A stretch of 33,111 nucleotides of DNA. Source: Bianquea renquensis. GTDB lineage: Bacteria; Bacillota; Clostridia; Lachnospirales; Bianqueaceae. The stretch spans positions 1 to 33,111 of the forward strand of contig NZ_JACRSQ010000033.1 of NCBI RefSeq assembly GCF_014384895.1, in the 5' to 3' direction. The translations under genes and the position numbers were made by a program. Shown piece after piece: positions 17,448-26,324 of the stretch; position 1 is the stretch's first letter, and every line of letters starts with the position of its first letter. Under the pieces are notes generated by a model. It ran no database searches. It had not been told where the DNA came from and was given only the letters and a program-made list of their open reading frames with translations.

Positions 17448-19466
17448 TTATTGTTCGCCGTCAGTGCGACATCCGCCAAGACTTTCGTCGTAGTCCAGTT
17501 GAAAGCCATCCCGGAGTACCAGGGTTACTCGGGTATCCTCTACATCCCGGCTGGCTTCCACTGCTGTGATAGGGCAGTCCTCTCCGGGGTAGAGCACCGT
17601 GACCACCCGCAGGTTACTGCCATGGGTCATATACTGTACCGTGGGCAGCGGAGCATCGTCGCCCTGGATTCCGGTGGGCCCCGGCTTCCACCCCTGCCAC
17701 TCCGGCTTTTGCTGACCGCAGATTAGGTCCACCCCGTCCCTTTTTCTGTCCTTCAATGAGACTAACAGGTGCAGGAAATCAGCGGTGACATCCATCCCAT
17801 GCACGGAGACCGTGCCGGCATCCACGTGCCACAGTAGCTCATACTCATTTTCGTCTTCGCTTTGCAGCCGGTCGATCACCAGAAAAAAGGCCTCCATCCC
17901 GTGTCCAGGCTTCTTCAAAAAAAATACGGAGCGAGAGTGGGAAGCCCCCATGTGCGCTGGAGCCTCAGAACTATGGAGATCGCAGACGCCGTACCCTTCA
18001 TCGTAAGTGGCGGACACGTAATCAAACGCCTCCTCTATGCGGTAGGTCATCCTTGCTTTTTGCGCAATATCCCCCTCATGCCATCGGTAGTGTGCACGGC
18101 GATTTTGATCCATACCATCCACCCGCACCGTGTTATGAGATCGGGTGGAAAGGGCATACTTGCGCATTTCAGATCCATCATAGGCATACGTGCCGCACTC
18201 TGTGAGAATATATTGGCCCTTGGCGTGGATTAGCAGGTTCAGCTTATCCTCATGCTGGTGACCGGTGCCGAAGGGCCCTGCGTCCAGGAACCCCCATGTA
18301 TCCTTCTCGCCCCAGCCGCTGCGCATGACCATCATACCGGCATATTCCAGCGCCACTGAGGTATAGGCCGGTGCTCCTATGCCCTTACGGCCATGGGAAA
18401 CCCACGCAAACACTTTATTATCCGGGAAGTAGCGGATCTGTTCGTCGATGAAGGTCTTCACCGGATCATGGCATCCATCGTTGAGATCCGGCAAACAGCC
18501 GTCGGGCCGCATAAGCTTTACAAAAACTTCTAGCATCTGTTCAATACGGCGGACAAAGCTCTCCGGCAGCGGAACAGCAAAGGCCCCCGCCACGCGCACC
18601 AATCGCATATAATTGTTGATGACAACATAATGGTAGTCGGTGGACAATTCAAAATGGAAGTGATCCGGATATACTTGGAGGTCCAACTCCTTAGCAAGTA
18701 CCTGCACAGCGAATTCAAGCCATTCCTTCGCCGCCCTGAACTGGGGATACAAGATCCCGATCTGCCCTAGGCCGTTCATTTCCATGATCAGCCAGTTGCA
18801 GGTCGTATGGTTCACCCGCAGGCGGTGGCCGTGTTCCCACACGGATTTATACCAATCCACCAACCGATCATCCGTAAAATGAGAACTGCGATAGAAAGAA
18901 AATAAGGTGTAAGGCCAATTGGCGCCCATCCGGATGCCGCACTCGATGGTACGCCAACACAAAGTCTCGCCGCCGCTGACATCCTCCTCCGGAGCCACCG
19001 CCTGCATCACCCAGCTGTCAAACAGTTGGGCAAAGGTTTCGGCATAGCTTTCATCCCCTGTTGTGTGATATAAATGAGCCAGCAGCTTCCATTCAGGGCA
19101 GCGGTTTACTTGCCAAGTCCATTCCTTGAATCCGTTGTAGGTGGGGTTGGCAAACCAATCCACCTTGCCCTCAAACTGGCAGGGTACCCCCACCGAGATG
19201 AGAATATGCTTTTTAATCCGCTCGCCGGCTTCTTCTTCCGATTCTCCTGCTACAGTAAATTGGTTTTCCGGGAATTCATAAGGGATCGCAAAAAAACGGT
19301 CCGGCTGAAGACTCTGTCGCACATGGGCCGCAAACAGACGGCGGCAGGCGACAAAATCCCCCCTTGCCGCCGCGGCGGGAATCTCCTCCAAACCGGGCAA
19401 CGTACAATCCACCAGCTCGCTAAAAAATTGCGCATCGGTCAACTTTGGGCCGGCTTTCCTATCCAT
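17448..19466 (-). CDS. Heparinase II/III-family polysaccharide lyase, cytoplasmic
   Basis: A 672-residue protein with the two-part plan of heparinase II/III-like lyases: an N-terminal alpha/alpha toroid (to about 360) and a C-terminal beta-sandwich. Conserved stretches include NHTTCNWLIMEMNGLG (219-234), ELSTDYHY (273-280), GTGHQHEDKLN (400-410) and STRSHNTV (440-447). These enzymes cut uronic-acid-containing glycans by beta-elimination, leaving an unsaturated uronate. No signal peptide is present, so it acts on imported oligosaccharides. I start it at the ATG at 19464-19466; the longer frame begins inside the -10 box of its promoter. The close promoter match to importer 1 argues that they serve the same substrate. 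The exact PL family and substrate are not readable. Confidence 0.85.
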   Translation of the reverse strand: MDRKAGPKLTDAQFFSELVDCTLPGLEEIPAAAARGDFVACRRLFAAHVRQSLQPDRFFAIPYEFPENQFTVAGESEEEAGERIKKHILISVGVPCQFEGKVDWFANPTYNGFKEWTWQVNRCPEWKLLAHLYHTTGDESYAETFAQLFDSWVMQAVAPEEDVSGGETLCWRTIECGIRMGANWPYTLFSFYRSSHFTDDRLVDWYKSVWEHGHRLRVNHTTCNWLIMEMNGLGQIGILYPQFRAAKEWLEFAVQVLAKELDLQVYPDHFHFELSTDYHYVVINNYMRLVRVAGAFAVPLPESFVRRIEQMLEVFVKLMRPDGCLPDLNDGCHDPVKTFIDEQIRYFPDNKVFAWVSHGRKGIGAPAYTSVALEYAGMMVMRSGWGEKDTWGFLDAGPFGTGHQHEDKLNLLIHAKGQYILTECGTYAYDGSEMRKYALSTRSHNTVRVDGMDQNRRAHYRWHEGDIAQKARMTYRIEEAFDYVSATYDEGYGVCDLHSSEAPAHMGASHSRSVFFLKKPGHGMEAFFLVIDRLQSEDENEYELLWHVDAGTVSVHGMDVTADFLHLLVSLKDRKRDGVDLICGQQKPEWQGWKPGPTGIQGDDAPLPTVQYMTHGSNLRVVTVLYPGEDCPITAVEASRDVEDTRVTLVLRDGFQLDYDESLGGCRTDGEQ

Positions 19467-19523
19467 CCTCCATTCCACCTCCACACATTTGGCTTTACAG
19501 ATACGGTACAAAGGGTAACTTTT

Positions 19524-19718
19524 ATTATAGCCGTCCAATCTTGACTATTCAATGGATGATACTTTTTCGAATCGATGAATGATTTTTAACATTGGAGGTT
19601 CCTTCTCCATATTTCTTTCGAGATACCGGCTGTTACTCGAACCTGTCCTCTCCCCCCATGAACGATATCTAACTTGACCATCTCCCGCCGGACAGCGGCG
19701 AAATTAACAATTCTTCAC
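19524..19718 (-). promoter_or_regulatory. Regulated promoter of the lyase gene (module copy B)
   Basis: The core is TTGAAT (19547-19552), a 17-base spacer and TATAAT (19524-19529). The same ordered upstream blocks as in copy A appear: activator-like sites at 19573-19589 and 19656-19672, CCGGCTGTTA (19626-19635) and ATTAACAATTCTTCA (19703-19717). Spacing from the -10 box agrees with copy A within a few bases. The leader to the lyase ATG is about 50 bases. Confidence 0.75.
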
Positions 19719-19819
19719 TATACACCTCACGAAGTGAAATGCAGCGCGATGGTATGTACATTGCCGGCTCGGTATAAAAAGCGTATCGCTCGCTTGTCTG
19801 TAAGAAATCGAAATATCTC

Positions 19820-19848
19820 TTGCCAATTCAAACCAATTCCTTTATAAT
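19820..19848 (+). promoter_or_regulatory. Promoter of the DegV-family gene
   Basis: TTGCCA, a 17-base spacer and TATAAT on the plus strand. The expected start near 19855 gives a leader of about 43 bases ending in a TTGGAGG ribosome binding site. Confidence 0.8.
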
Positions 19849-19897
19849 AAAGGCACAGGATCCAACACGCCCATTTCATATTTTGGAGGTCAGAACT

Positions 19898-20779
19898 ATG
19901 CAGACTGTCAACCCCTACGTCATCATCACCGATGCGACAGCGGATCTGCCGGCAGATATGGCGGCAGAACTCGGCGTCACCGTCATCCCAATGGAATTTC
20001 AACTGTCCGACCAGACCTATGAGCATTTTGCCGACGCCCATGTGATCTCGATCCCCGATGTGTACAACAGGCTTCGGAATGGTGAGCTCGCTTCCACGTC
20101 TCAGATTAATACCTTTACGTATACCCAGTATTTCGAACCATTCTTTCAGGAGGGAAAGGACATTCTCTATATCGCTTTTTCCTCTGGTCTAAGCGGAACC
20201 CAGCAAGCGGCCGTCATCGCCGCCAATGACCTTCTTGAAAAATATCCGGAGCGCAAATTCTCCTGCGTCGATTCCCTGTGTGCCTCCATGGGCGAGGGGC
20301 TTCTCGTGTACACAGCTGCTAAGAAAAAAGAAAACGGCCTGTCCTTTGATGAGCTGAATCAATGGCTGTTGGACAATCGCCTTCATCTCTGCCACTGGTT
20401 TACCGTCGATGATTTGAACCATCTAAAGAGAGGCGGCCGCATCTCCGGCGCCACCGCTGCGATCGGTTCCATCCTGAATATCAAGCCTGTCATGCATGTT
20501 GATGATGAGGGCCATTTAATCGCAGTCTCCAAGGTGCGGGGCCGCAAAAAATCCCTCCTCTCCCTTGTGGAACATATGGAGCAGACCTATTCCCCTGATC
20601 AAAACGATATCATCTTCATAGGCCACGGCGATAGCCTTGAAGATGCAGAATTTGTTCGAGATCTGGTTCAGGAAAAGTTCGGGATTTCCAATATCCTAAT
20701 CAGTTATATTGGGCCGGTTATCGGCGCCCATTCTGGCCCGGGCACCATCGCCCTTTTCTTCTTTGGCTCCCAGCGGTAA
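19898..20779 (+). CDS. DegV-family fatty-acid-binding protein
   Basis: A 293-residue DegV-family protein; the family binds a fatty acid, and some members (FakB) present it to a fatty-acid kinase. Family features include the opening VIITDATADLPADMAAELGV, STSQ near residue 65, SSGLSGTQQAA, the RGGRISG segment, and the closing IGAHSGPGT. The ATG at 19898-19900 follows TTTTGGAGG; the frame starts 26 codons earlier, but that part lies inside the promoter. It is a single-gene transcript between two sugar loci and shows no functional link to them. Confidence 0.92.
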   Translation: MQTVNPYVIITDATADLPADMAAELGVTVIPMEFQLSDQTYEHFADAHVISIPDVYNRLRNGELASTSQINTFTYTQYFEPFFQEGKDILYIAFSSGLSGTQQAAVIAANDLLEKYPERKFSCVDSLCASMGEGLLVYTAAKKKENGLSFDELNQWLLDNRLHLCHWFTVDDLNHLKRGGRISGATAAIGSILNIKPVMHVDDEGHLIAVSKVRGRKKSLLSLVEHMEQTYSPDQNDIIFIGHGDSLEDAEFVRDLVQEKFGISNILISYIGPVIGAHSGPGTIALFFFGSQR

Positions 20780-20782
20780 AAC

Positions 20783-20799
20783 GTTTGCGTTCCGCAAAC
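20783..20799. repeat. Short GAA-loop hairpin after the DegV gene
   Basis: A perfect 7-bp stem (GTTTGCG/CGCAAAC) with a 3-base loop, four bases after the DegV stop. Read on the minus strand the loop is GAA, the same style as hairpins at 31334-31375. It could add to termination or be a small dispersed repeat. Confidence 0.5.
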
Positions 20800-20808
20800 T
20801 TTAAAATC

Positions 20809-20853
20809 ATAAGCGCCTCCCTAGCTATTAATCCCTGCTATGGAGGCGCTTAT
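20809..20853. terminator. Bidirectional terminator between DegV and importer 2
   Basis: A perfect 12-bp inverted repeat (ATAAGCGCCTCC and its complement) with a 21-base loop between convergent genes. Flanks are AT-rich on both sides, so it can serve DegV on the plus strand and the binding-protein gene on the minus strand. Confidence 0.75.
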
Positions 20854-20859
20854 AAATTA

Positions 20860-22551
20860 TTACTGAACGCTCAGATAACTGTCATACGCGTCCTGTGCGA
20901 TTGAAACAAACCTTTCTACTCCGGCCTTTTCCAGATCACTCAGATACTGATCCCAGGAAGCATCGATATCCTTCTCGCCCAAAATGAACTGTGATTTATA
21001 CGATTTGACGATATTCCTAAGATCTTCCCGTAAGACAGAAAACGTACTGGCCACGTCACTGGGAAATGTTAAATCCGGGAAGGGCTCTGTAAGTTCGTCC
21101 ACATCTCGCAATGCTTTTTCTACGGCCGCCTGCTGAGTGTACGTATACGTCGCATCCTCATAGATCATCTTATCCAGCGTATCATCGTCCGCATTCTCCA
21201 CAAAGGAGTTTTCCACAGATGTCCGGATCAATTTGAACGCTTCATCCCACCGGACCGTTTCGATTGTATAACCGTTGATATAAGATGGAACCTGATTGCC
21301 AAATGCATCCTCCACATATTCAAAGGTTACGCCTTCTTTTCCGTAATCTGCAACTAAGGTTCCCTCCTCCGACAGGAAGAAGTCGATCATCTTGCATATC
21401 TCCTCCGCATAGTCCGTATCCGCACTGATATAAGTCCTGGAACCCTCGGCATAACCACAATTTCCCATCGTAAAGACAAGTTTATCATTGTAATCTGAAG
21501 TTAACGCCGGAATATATGCATACTTTTCGTAAGGATTCCCTTCCCCTTCCTGTCCGCCAATCGCGGTCACCAACCCAGCGTAATCGCTAAAAACGCCATA
21601 CAGGTCGTTGGAAGTTTTGTCAATGCGTTCCTCATCTGTGAGAATGAAAGTGGAAGGCTCCATCAGCCCCTCCTCGTACAGCTTATGCAGGTACTTTAAG
21701 TATGCCTTATAATTATCCTTCATCTTGACAAAGGTAACCGTACCATTCTCGTCTGCACAGAAGTCGCTATTATTGTTAAAAATTCCAAAAGCGGACATCA
21801 TCATCCATTCAAATCTGCCTCCACGGCCAATATCCATTTGTACTCCCAAGGGAATTTCATCCGACGCATCGCCGTTCCCGTTTGCATCCTGTTCTTTAAA
21901 AGCCACCAGCACGTCATACAGTTCATCGACCGTTTCAGGAACATCCATTCCCACATTCGCAAGCCATTCCGTATTGATAAACGTACTCAAACCTGTTGCC
22001 AACCCAATTCTCGACGGGAAACATCTGGACAAGCCATAGATTGCTCCGCTTTCATCCTTTTGATACGCGGCCCACAAAGGATTTTCTTCCATAGTCGCCT
22101 GCATATTCGGCATAACGTCGCTATATTCCGCTATATTCAGGAAATACCCCTCTGCGCCATATTTATTGACATCTGTTTTGCCTAAATTGGCCCCCACAAT
22201 CAGATCTGGCAGGCTGTCAGTGCTCAGCAGCAGGGAAAGCTGGGAGGAAAATTCTTCATTCGAATATAGCTTCCAATCCAAGATGATCCCCAGCTCCTCC
22301 TCAATATATTGTGTCAGATATACGTCTGCTGGGTCTGGCTCCCAGGATATACTGGACACTGTGACCGTGACTTTTTCCCGGCTACCGGACTCTGCATTTC
22401 CGGATTCACTGGAGGATGTTTGGCTATTATCATCCGAGCTCTCATCCACGCTCTTTCCACAGCCCCCAAGAAGCATTGCTGCAAGCAGCATCATCGCCAT
22501 TAACACACTTATTCTTTTTTTAACTTTTCCTTTTCTCATATGGTTCTTCAT
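20860..22551 (-). CDS. ABC transporter solute-binding lipoprotein (LplA-like), importer 2
   Basis: A 563-residue extracellular sugar-binding lipoprotein with a charged N-terminus, a hydrophobic core and a clean lipobox LLGGC (Cys31), then a Ser/Asp/Glu-rich linker. The body is of the same large oligosaccharide-binding type as the protein at 13422-15134, with KEQDANGNGDASDEIP as the shared calcium-loop-like segment. The start is uncertain: the ATG at 22549-22551 has AAAGG directly before it, while the Met five codons in (22537-22539) has AAAGG 12 bases upstream. It is the last gene of the second importer operon. Confidence 0.9.
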   Translation of the reverse strand: MKNHMRKGKVKKRISVLMAMMLLAAMLLGGCGKSVDESSDDNSQTSSSESGNAESGSREKVTVTVSSISWEPDPADVYLTQYIEEELGIILDWKLYSNEEFSSQLSLLLSTDSLPDLIVGANLGKTDVNKYGAEGYFLNIAEYSDVMPNMQATMEENPLWAAYQKDESGAIYGLSRCFPSRIGLATGLSTFINTEWLANVGMDVPETVDELYDVLVAFKEQDANGNGDASDEIPLGVQMDIGRGGRFEWMMMSAFGIFNNNSDFCADENGTVTFVKMKDNYKAYLKYLHKLYEEGLMEPSTFILTDEERIDKTSNDLYGVFSDYAGLVTAIGGQEGEGNPYEKYAYIPALTSDYNDKLVFTMGNCGYAEGSRTYISADTDYAEEICKMIDFFLSEEGTLVADYGKEGVTFEYVEDAFGNQVPSYINGYTIETVRWDEAFKLIRTSVENSFVENADDDTLDKMIYEDATYTYTQQAAVEKALRDVDELTEPFPDLTFPSDVASTFSVLREDLRNIVKSYKSQFILGEKDIDASWDQYLSDLEKAGVERFVSIAQDAYDSYLSVQ

Positions 22552-22624
22552 CCTTTCATTCTTCTCATTCTATTGGGCGGGCATTTTCCCGGCCTGCAAC
22601 ATATATCTCTCTGATTATTGTTTC

Positions 22625-23581
22625 TTACCCTTTAATTGCGCCAATCATAACGCCTTTGGCAAAAAACTTCTGCACAAAAGGATACAACACCATCATCGGC
22701 ACGACGGACACCACGATCACACAGTACTTTACAAGATTCGCTGTATCGATAGCCTGTATCATTTTCTGCATCTCCGCAACACTGTAACCTCCTTCCTCCA
22801 TCGCCTGGGTATTATACTGGCTTAAGGTCAGGATCTCTCTCAGGAATACCTGAAGAGGGTATTTATTTCGATCAGACAGATATATCATTTCATTGAAATA
22901 ACTATTCCAATGCCCAACTGCGTAATACAACGACAATACAGCGATAATCGCCTTTGAAAGTGGAAGCACCACCGCCTTCATGATTTTAAAATCACCAGCC
23001 CCATCCAGAGCTGCCGCTTCATGCAATTCCCACGGAATGGATGTGGAAAAAAAAGTCCTCGCCAGAATCAGGTTATAGGTCGACACCAAACCGTACAACA
23101 AGATTACCGCCCTTGTGTCCAAGAGTCCCAGCGAAACAATATTCAGATAATTTGGAATCATTCCTCCGCTGAAATACATGGTTATTACAAACAGCACCAT
23201 AATCACATTCCGCCCATGCATATTCCGATTCGACAGCGCATACGCACAGGGAATCGTCACCAACAGGTTCAACAAGGTGCCTACAATCGTATAGAAAAAC
23301 GTATTTGCATATCCGATCCAGATTTCATTGTACTGGACAATGTACCGGTATCCATCCAGCGTGATATCCACGGGGAACAGGATCATCCGCCCGGAGAACA
23401 CCGCAGACGGGGAGCTAAAGGATGCGCTCAGCGTGTATACCAGGGGATACACTGTCATGATAACGCTTAGGAAAAGAACCGCATATATGACAACCAGGAA
23501 CAGCGTATCTCCTCTTTTTCTCCAATCCCTTCCCATGCGCTCCCTCCGTCCCGGCTTCGCCAGGTTTTGTTTCTGCTTCAT
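22625..23581 (-). CDS. ABC sugar permease, LplC/YtcP-like, importer 2
   Basis: A 318-residue membrane protein with about six helices and a positively charged N-terminus. The ATPase-contact loop is HEAAALDGAGDFKIMKAVVL, followed by PLSKAIIAVLSL, and the end FVQKFFAKGVMIGAIKG is typical of the LplC/YtcP group. The start at 23579-23581 follows GGAGGGAAGG, 13 bases after the stop of the partner permease. Confidence 0.92.
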   Translation of the reverse strand: MKQKQNLAKPGRRERMGRDWRKRGDTLFLVVIYAVLFLSVIMTVYPLVYTLSASFSSPSAVFSGRMILFPVDITLDGYRYIVQYNEIWIGYANTFFYTIVGTLLNLLVTIPCAYALSNRNMHGRNVIMVLFVITMYFSGGMIPNYLNIVSLGLLDTRAVILLYGLVSTYNLILARTFFSTSIPWELHEAAALDGAGDFKIMKAVVLPLSKAIIAVLSLYYAVGHWNSYFNEMIYLSDRNKYPLQVFLREILTLSQYNTQAMEEGGYSVAEMQKMIQAIDTANLVKYCVIVVSVVPMMVLYPFVQKFFAKGVMIGAIKG

Positions 23582-23594
23582 GTGCCTTCCCTCC

Positions 23595-24500
23595 TTAAAA
23601 CAGCCCAGAATGGTTCACTTTTTTCGCAAATGAATTCACCACAACCAATAGGACCGTATTCACCACGGAATTCAGCAACCCTACCGCACTGGCAAAGGAA
23701 AAATCCTGGTTTGTCAAACCGATTTTATATACATATGTAGAGATTACCTCCGAACGTATCAGATTCACGGAATTCTGGAGCGCATACACCTTTTCATATC
23801 CCACGCTCATGATCGATCCACACCGTAAAATCAGTAAGATCACGATGGTCGGCACTAGGGCAGGAAAATATACGTGCACCATTTTCTGAAACCGGGAAGC
23901 TCCGTCTATCTCCGCCGCTTCCACCAAAGACTTGTCCACCCCGGACAGCGCGGCAAAATAGATAATTGCGTCCCACCCTGTCTGCTGCCATATACCGCTT
24001 ATGACATAAATCCATTTGAACATGTCCGGCTCTTGGATAAAGTATACGGAATCCTTTCCCAGGAAATTCAAAAACAGATTGATAATCCCTTCCGGGCTTA
24101 AGATCAATAGCAGTAGGCCGCACACAACAATGGTGGATATGAAATGGGGGGCATAGGACACCGTCTGGATCAAGCTCTGCACTTTTTTATTTCGTATCTC
24201 ATTGACCATCAATGCGAAAAGAATTGGCATCGGAAATCCAAATACCAGGGAAAGAAGACTCAGCGTTAACGTATTTTTCAGTATGATCGGAAACCAATAG
24301 GAGCTGAACAGCCGTTGAAAATGCTGAACCCCTACCCACTTACTTCCCCATATTCCCGCCCGGAAACTGAAATCCTTGAATGCGATGATCAGGCCATACA
24401 TCGGTTTATATGCGAACAGGAGCAGCCATACCAGCGCAGGCAGCACCATCACATATAGCTGCCAATGTCCCCATATCTGCCTGAATTTCTTTTTATTCAC
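23595..24500 (-). CDS. ABC sugar permease, LplB-like, importer 2
   Basis: A 301-residue membrane protein with about six helices and the contact loop VEAAEIDGASRFQKMVHVYF. The likely start is a GTG at 24498-24500 with GGGAAGGGG upstream; it overlaps the last eight bases of the KDPG-type aldolase gene, so the two are probably translationally coupled. The protein forms the channel together with the permease at 22625-23581. Confidence 0.9.
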   Translation of the reverse strand: MNKKKFRQIWGHWQLYVMVLPALVWLLLFAYKPMYGLIIAFKDFSFRAGIWGSKWVGVQHFQRLFSSYWFPIILKNTLTLSLLSLVFGFPMPILFALMVNEIRNKKVQSLIQTVSYAPHFISTIVVCGLLLLILSPEGIINLFLNFLGKDSVYFIQEPDMFKWIYVISGIWQQTGWDAIIYFAALSGVDKSLVEAAEIDGASRFQKMVHVYFPALVPTIVILLILRCGSIMSVGYEKVYALQNSVNLIRSEVISTYVYKIGLTNQDFSFASAVGLLNSVVNTVLLVVVNSFAKKVNHSGLF

Positions 24501-25164
24501 GGATACCGTCCCCTTCCCACAGCTTTCTCTTGTTTACCAGTTCTGACGCACGCTCCCGGATCCTTGCATACCGCTCTTCCTGAATCCACTGGGGATTTAC
24601 CAGGTTTTTTCCGATCCCAACGCCAACAGCACCATTCCTCAAATACTCCAACATATTATTTTCATCCACGCCTCCTACAGCCAGCAGTGAAATGTTCCCG
24701 AGCGGCGCCAGTATCGATTTAAAATAGTGGATTCCCATTACCTCCGCAGGAAAAATCTTTACGAAATCCGCCCCCGCCCGGGATGCCGCTAGGGCTTCCG
24801 TCGGAGTCATTGCTCCCGGGATGGAAACCATGTCCATTTTGTTCGCTAAAGCAATCAAGTTCCTGTCAAAAACAGGAGAAATAAAATATTTTGCGCCTTC
24901 ACTCCATGCAATTTCCAGTTGCTCCGCCGTTGTCACAGTTCCTGCCCCAAGAATAACCTTTCCGCCAAGTTCCCGTGACACCGCTTTTAAGGACTCCTTC
25001 GTCTGTTCCAATGCACCGCTTCCCTGGGAAAAGGGAATCTCCAGTAAAACAATCCCTCCCTGATACAGGGCTCTTGCCGTCTCCACACAATTCTTTGTTT
25101 CAACGCCTCTCATGATGGCTATTATTTTTTCTTTCTGGATTATCTGCCTGATCTCAGTCTTCAT
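24493..25164 (-). CDS. 2-keto-3-deoxy-6-phosphogluconate/-galactonate aldolase
   Basis: A 223-residue class I aldolase of the KDPG/KDPGal/KHG family, which splits 2-keto-3-deoxy-6-phospho sugar acids into pyruvate and glyceraldehyde 3-phosphate. Active-site residues are visible: IMRGV (R19), LEIPF (E42), GAGTV (73-77), PGAMTPTE and FVKIFPAE with the Schiff-base Lys (K136). I prefer the ATG at 25162-25164, six bases after AGAGG; the ATG two codons earlier is possible. It overlaps the end of the propeller-protein gene and the start of the permease gene. DgoK in the same operon favours the galactonate-type (DgoA) role, but a KDPG role cannot be excluded. Confidence 0.9.
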   Translation of the reverse strand: MKTEIRQIIQKEKIIAIMRGVETKNCVETARALYQGGIVLLEIPFSQGSGALEQTKESLKAVSRELGGKVILGAGTVTTAEQLEIAWSEGAKYFISPVFDRNLIALANKMDMVSIPGAMTPTEALAASRAGADFVKIFPAEVMGIHYFKSILAPLGNISLLAVGGVDENNMLEYLRNGAVGVGIGKNLVNPQWIQEERYARIRERASELVNKRKLWEGDGIRE

Positions 25165-26287
25165 TTTCATCCTCTAATGATAACTCACACTTTCTGCATG
25201 CGCTGATCTTTCTCTTTCGATACGAACTCTCCGTGACCATCTCCCCGGCGCATATATCCTCTTCTGTAAACCTGGCCATCAGGATTTCTCCCATGGAAAC
25301 TCTTTCCCTGTCATAAATGCACAGAATACTTCCATCCGGGCACTCTGCCACATCAGGATAACTCACGCTGGGCCTCTCGTCCAAAAGAAGAGAATACGGC
25401 CATGTCTCCCCGTCATCATCAGATAAAAATGCCGCGATCCTGTTTCTTCCCGTAAATTCATGATGATTGATCAAAAGCAGCCTGCCGGAACGAATTCTTC
25501 CAATCCAAAACCGGGAGGATGGATTTTTAATCCTGCTTAGGCCTACCGGAAGCCATGTTTCTCCTCCGTCACTGGAAAAGGTCTGTGCCAGCGCTCCCTC
25601 GCTTTTTGTTCTTGCCAACATCCAAAGCGTGCCATCCTTCCGCTCCACAACCATAGTTTCATCAAACCACTCCCTATCCCCAACTTTGACAGCGCCAAAG
25701 AACCGTTTCCAGGTTCTACCTCCGTCTTCACTGATATTATAAGCATACCGGTCATGCACCCAGTCATAGGGGCACATGATAATTCTATGATCTGACAACA
25801 CGGTGGGTCTACAGCGCAAGAAGCCATCGCTGATTCTGACTGGTTCTGTCCATGCAGGTCTGTCGGAATCCACATCCTGCGTGGCAATTGACCATATTCC
25901 GAATACGCCGTCAGCATACTCTGACCGTCTTCCGGTTTCATCCCGCTCCCCGGATTCTCCCGTCTGGGTCCAGAACACCCTTAGGTTTTCCTCCGGATCG
26001 ATCCATAGTTGAATGTCCATGGCCCTTAAGTTAATTTCCGGCCTGCTGTCGATCACCAATACCGGCTCACTCCAGGTGAGTCCTTCATCATCACTATATA
26101 CCAGAAGGTTGTAATTTCTTTCATCCGGTTCGATAATACCTCCGCTGTACCATCCGGCCCATAGCCTTCCCCTGGCGGTTCTCGCAATGGTCGGACATCC
26201 CTGCCACTCTCTTGACACCCACGCATATTTCTTTCCCGGCGCTGTCACAATCCTGGCAGGTTCCAGAACTGCTTTTTTGCTTTCCAT
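25154..26287 (-). CDS. Sialidase-like (BNR repeat) beta-propeller protein
   Basis: A 377-residue protein of the sialidase/BNR superfamily. Four Asp-box repeats are visible: SDDEGLTW (65-72), SEDGGRTW (186-193), SSDGGETW (238-245) and SDDDGETW (289-296), which give a six-bladed propeller by spacing. There is no signal peptide, unlike secreted sialidases. The strong AAGGAGG before the ATG at 26285-26287 fixes the start. It lies between DgoK (37 bases upstream) and the KDPG-type aldolase, which overlaps its end, so it probably makes or releases the sugar acid that they use. The fold is also found in glycosidases other than sialidases and, in related propellers, in lyases, so its reaction is open. 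No sialic acid catabolism gene is in the window. Confidence 0.8.
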   Translation of the reverse strand: MESKKAVLEPARIVTAPGKKYAWVSREWQGCPTIARTARGRLWAGWYSGGIIEPDERNYNLLVYSDDEGLTWSEPVLVIDSRPEINLRAMDIQLWIDPEENLRVFWTQTGESGERDETGRRSEYADGVFGIWSIATQDVDSDRPAWTEPVRISDGFLRCRPTVLSDHRIIMCPYDWVHDRYAYNISEDGGRTWKRFFGAVKVGDREWFDETMVVERKDGTLWMLARTKSEGALAQTFSSDGGETWLPVGLSRIKNPSSRFWIGRIRSGRLLLINHHEFTGRNRIAAFLSDDDGETWPYSLLLDERPSVSYPDVAECPDGSILCIYDRERVSMGEILMARFTEEDICAGEMVTESSYRKRKISACRKCELSLEDENED

Positions 26288-26324
26288 ACGTATACCTCCT
26301 TGCAGATCTTATATTTTTCTTATA

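Noticed and set aside
19467..19538. N-terminal extension of the lyase by 24 codons
   Set aside because: It begins inside the promoter's -10 region and upstream of the predicted transcription start.
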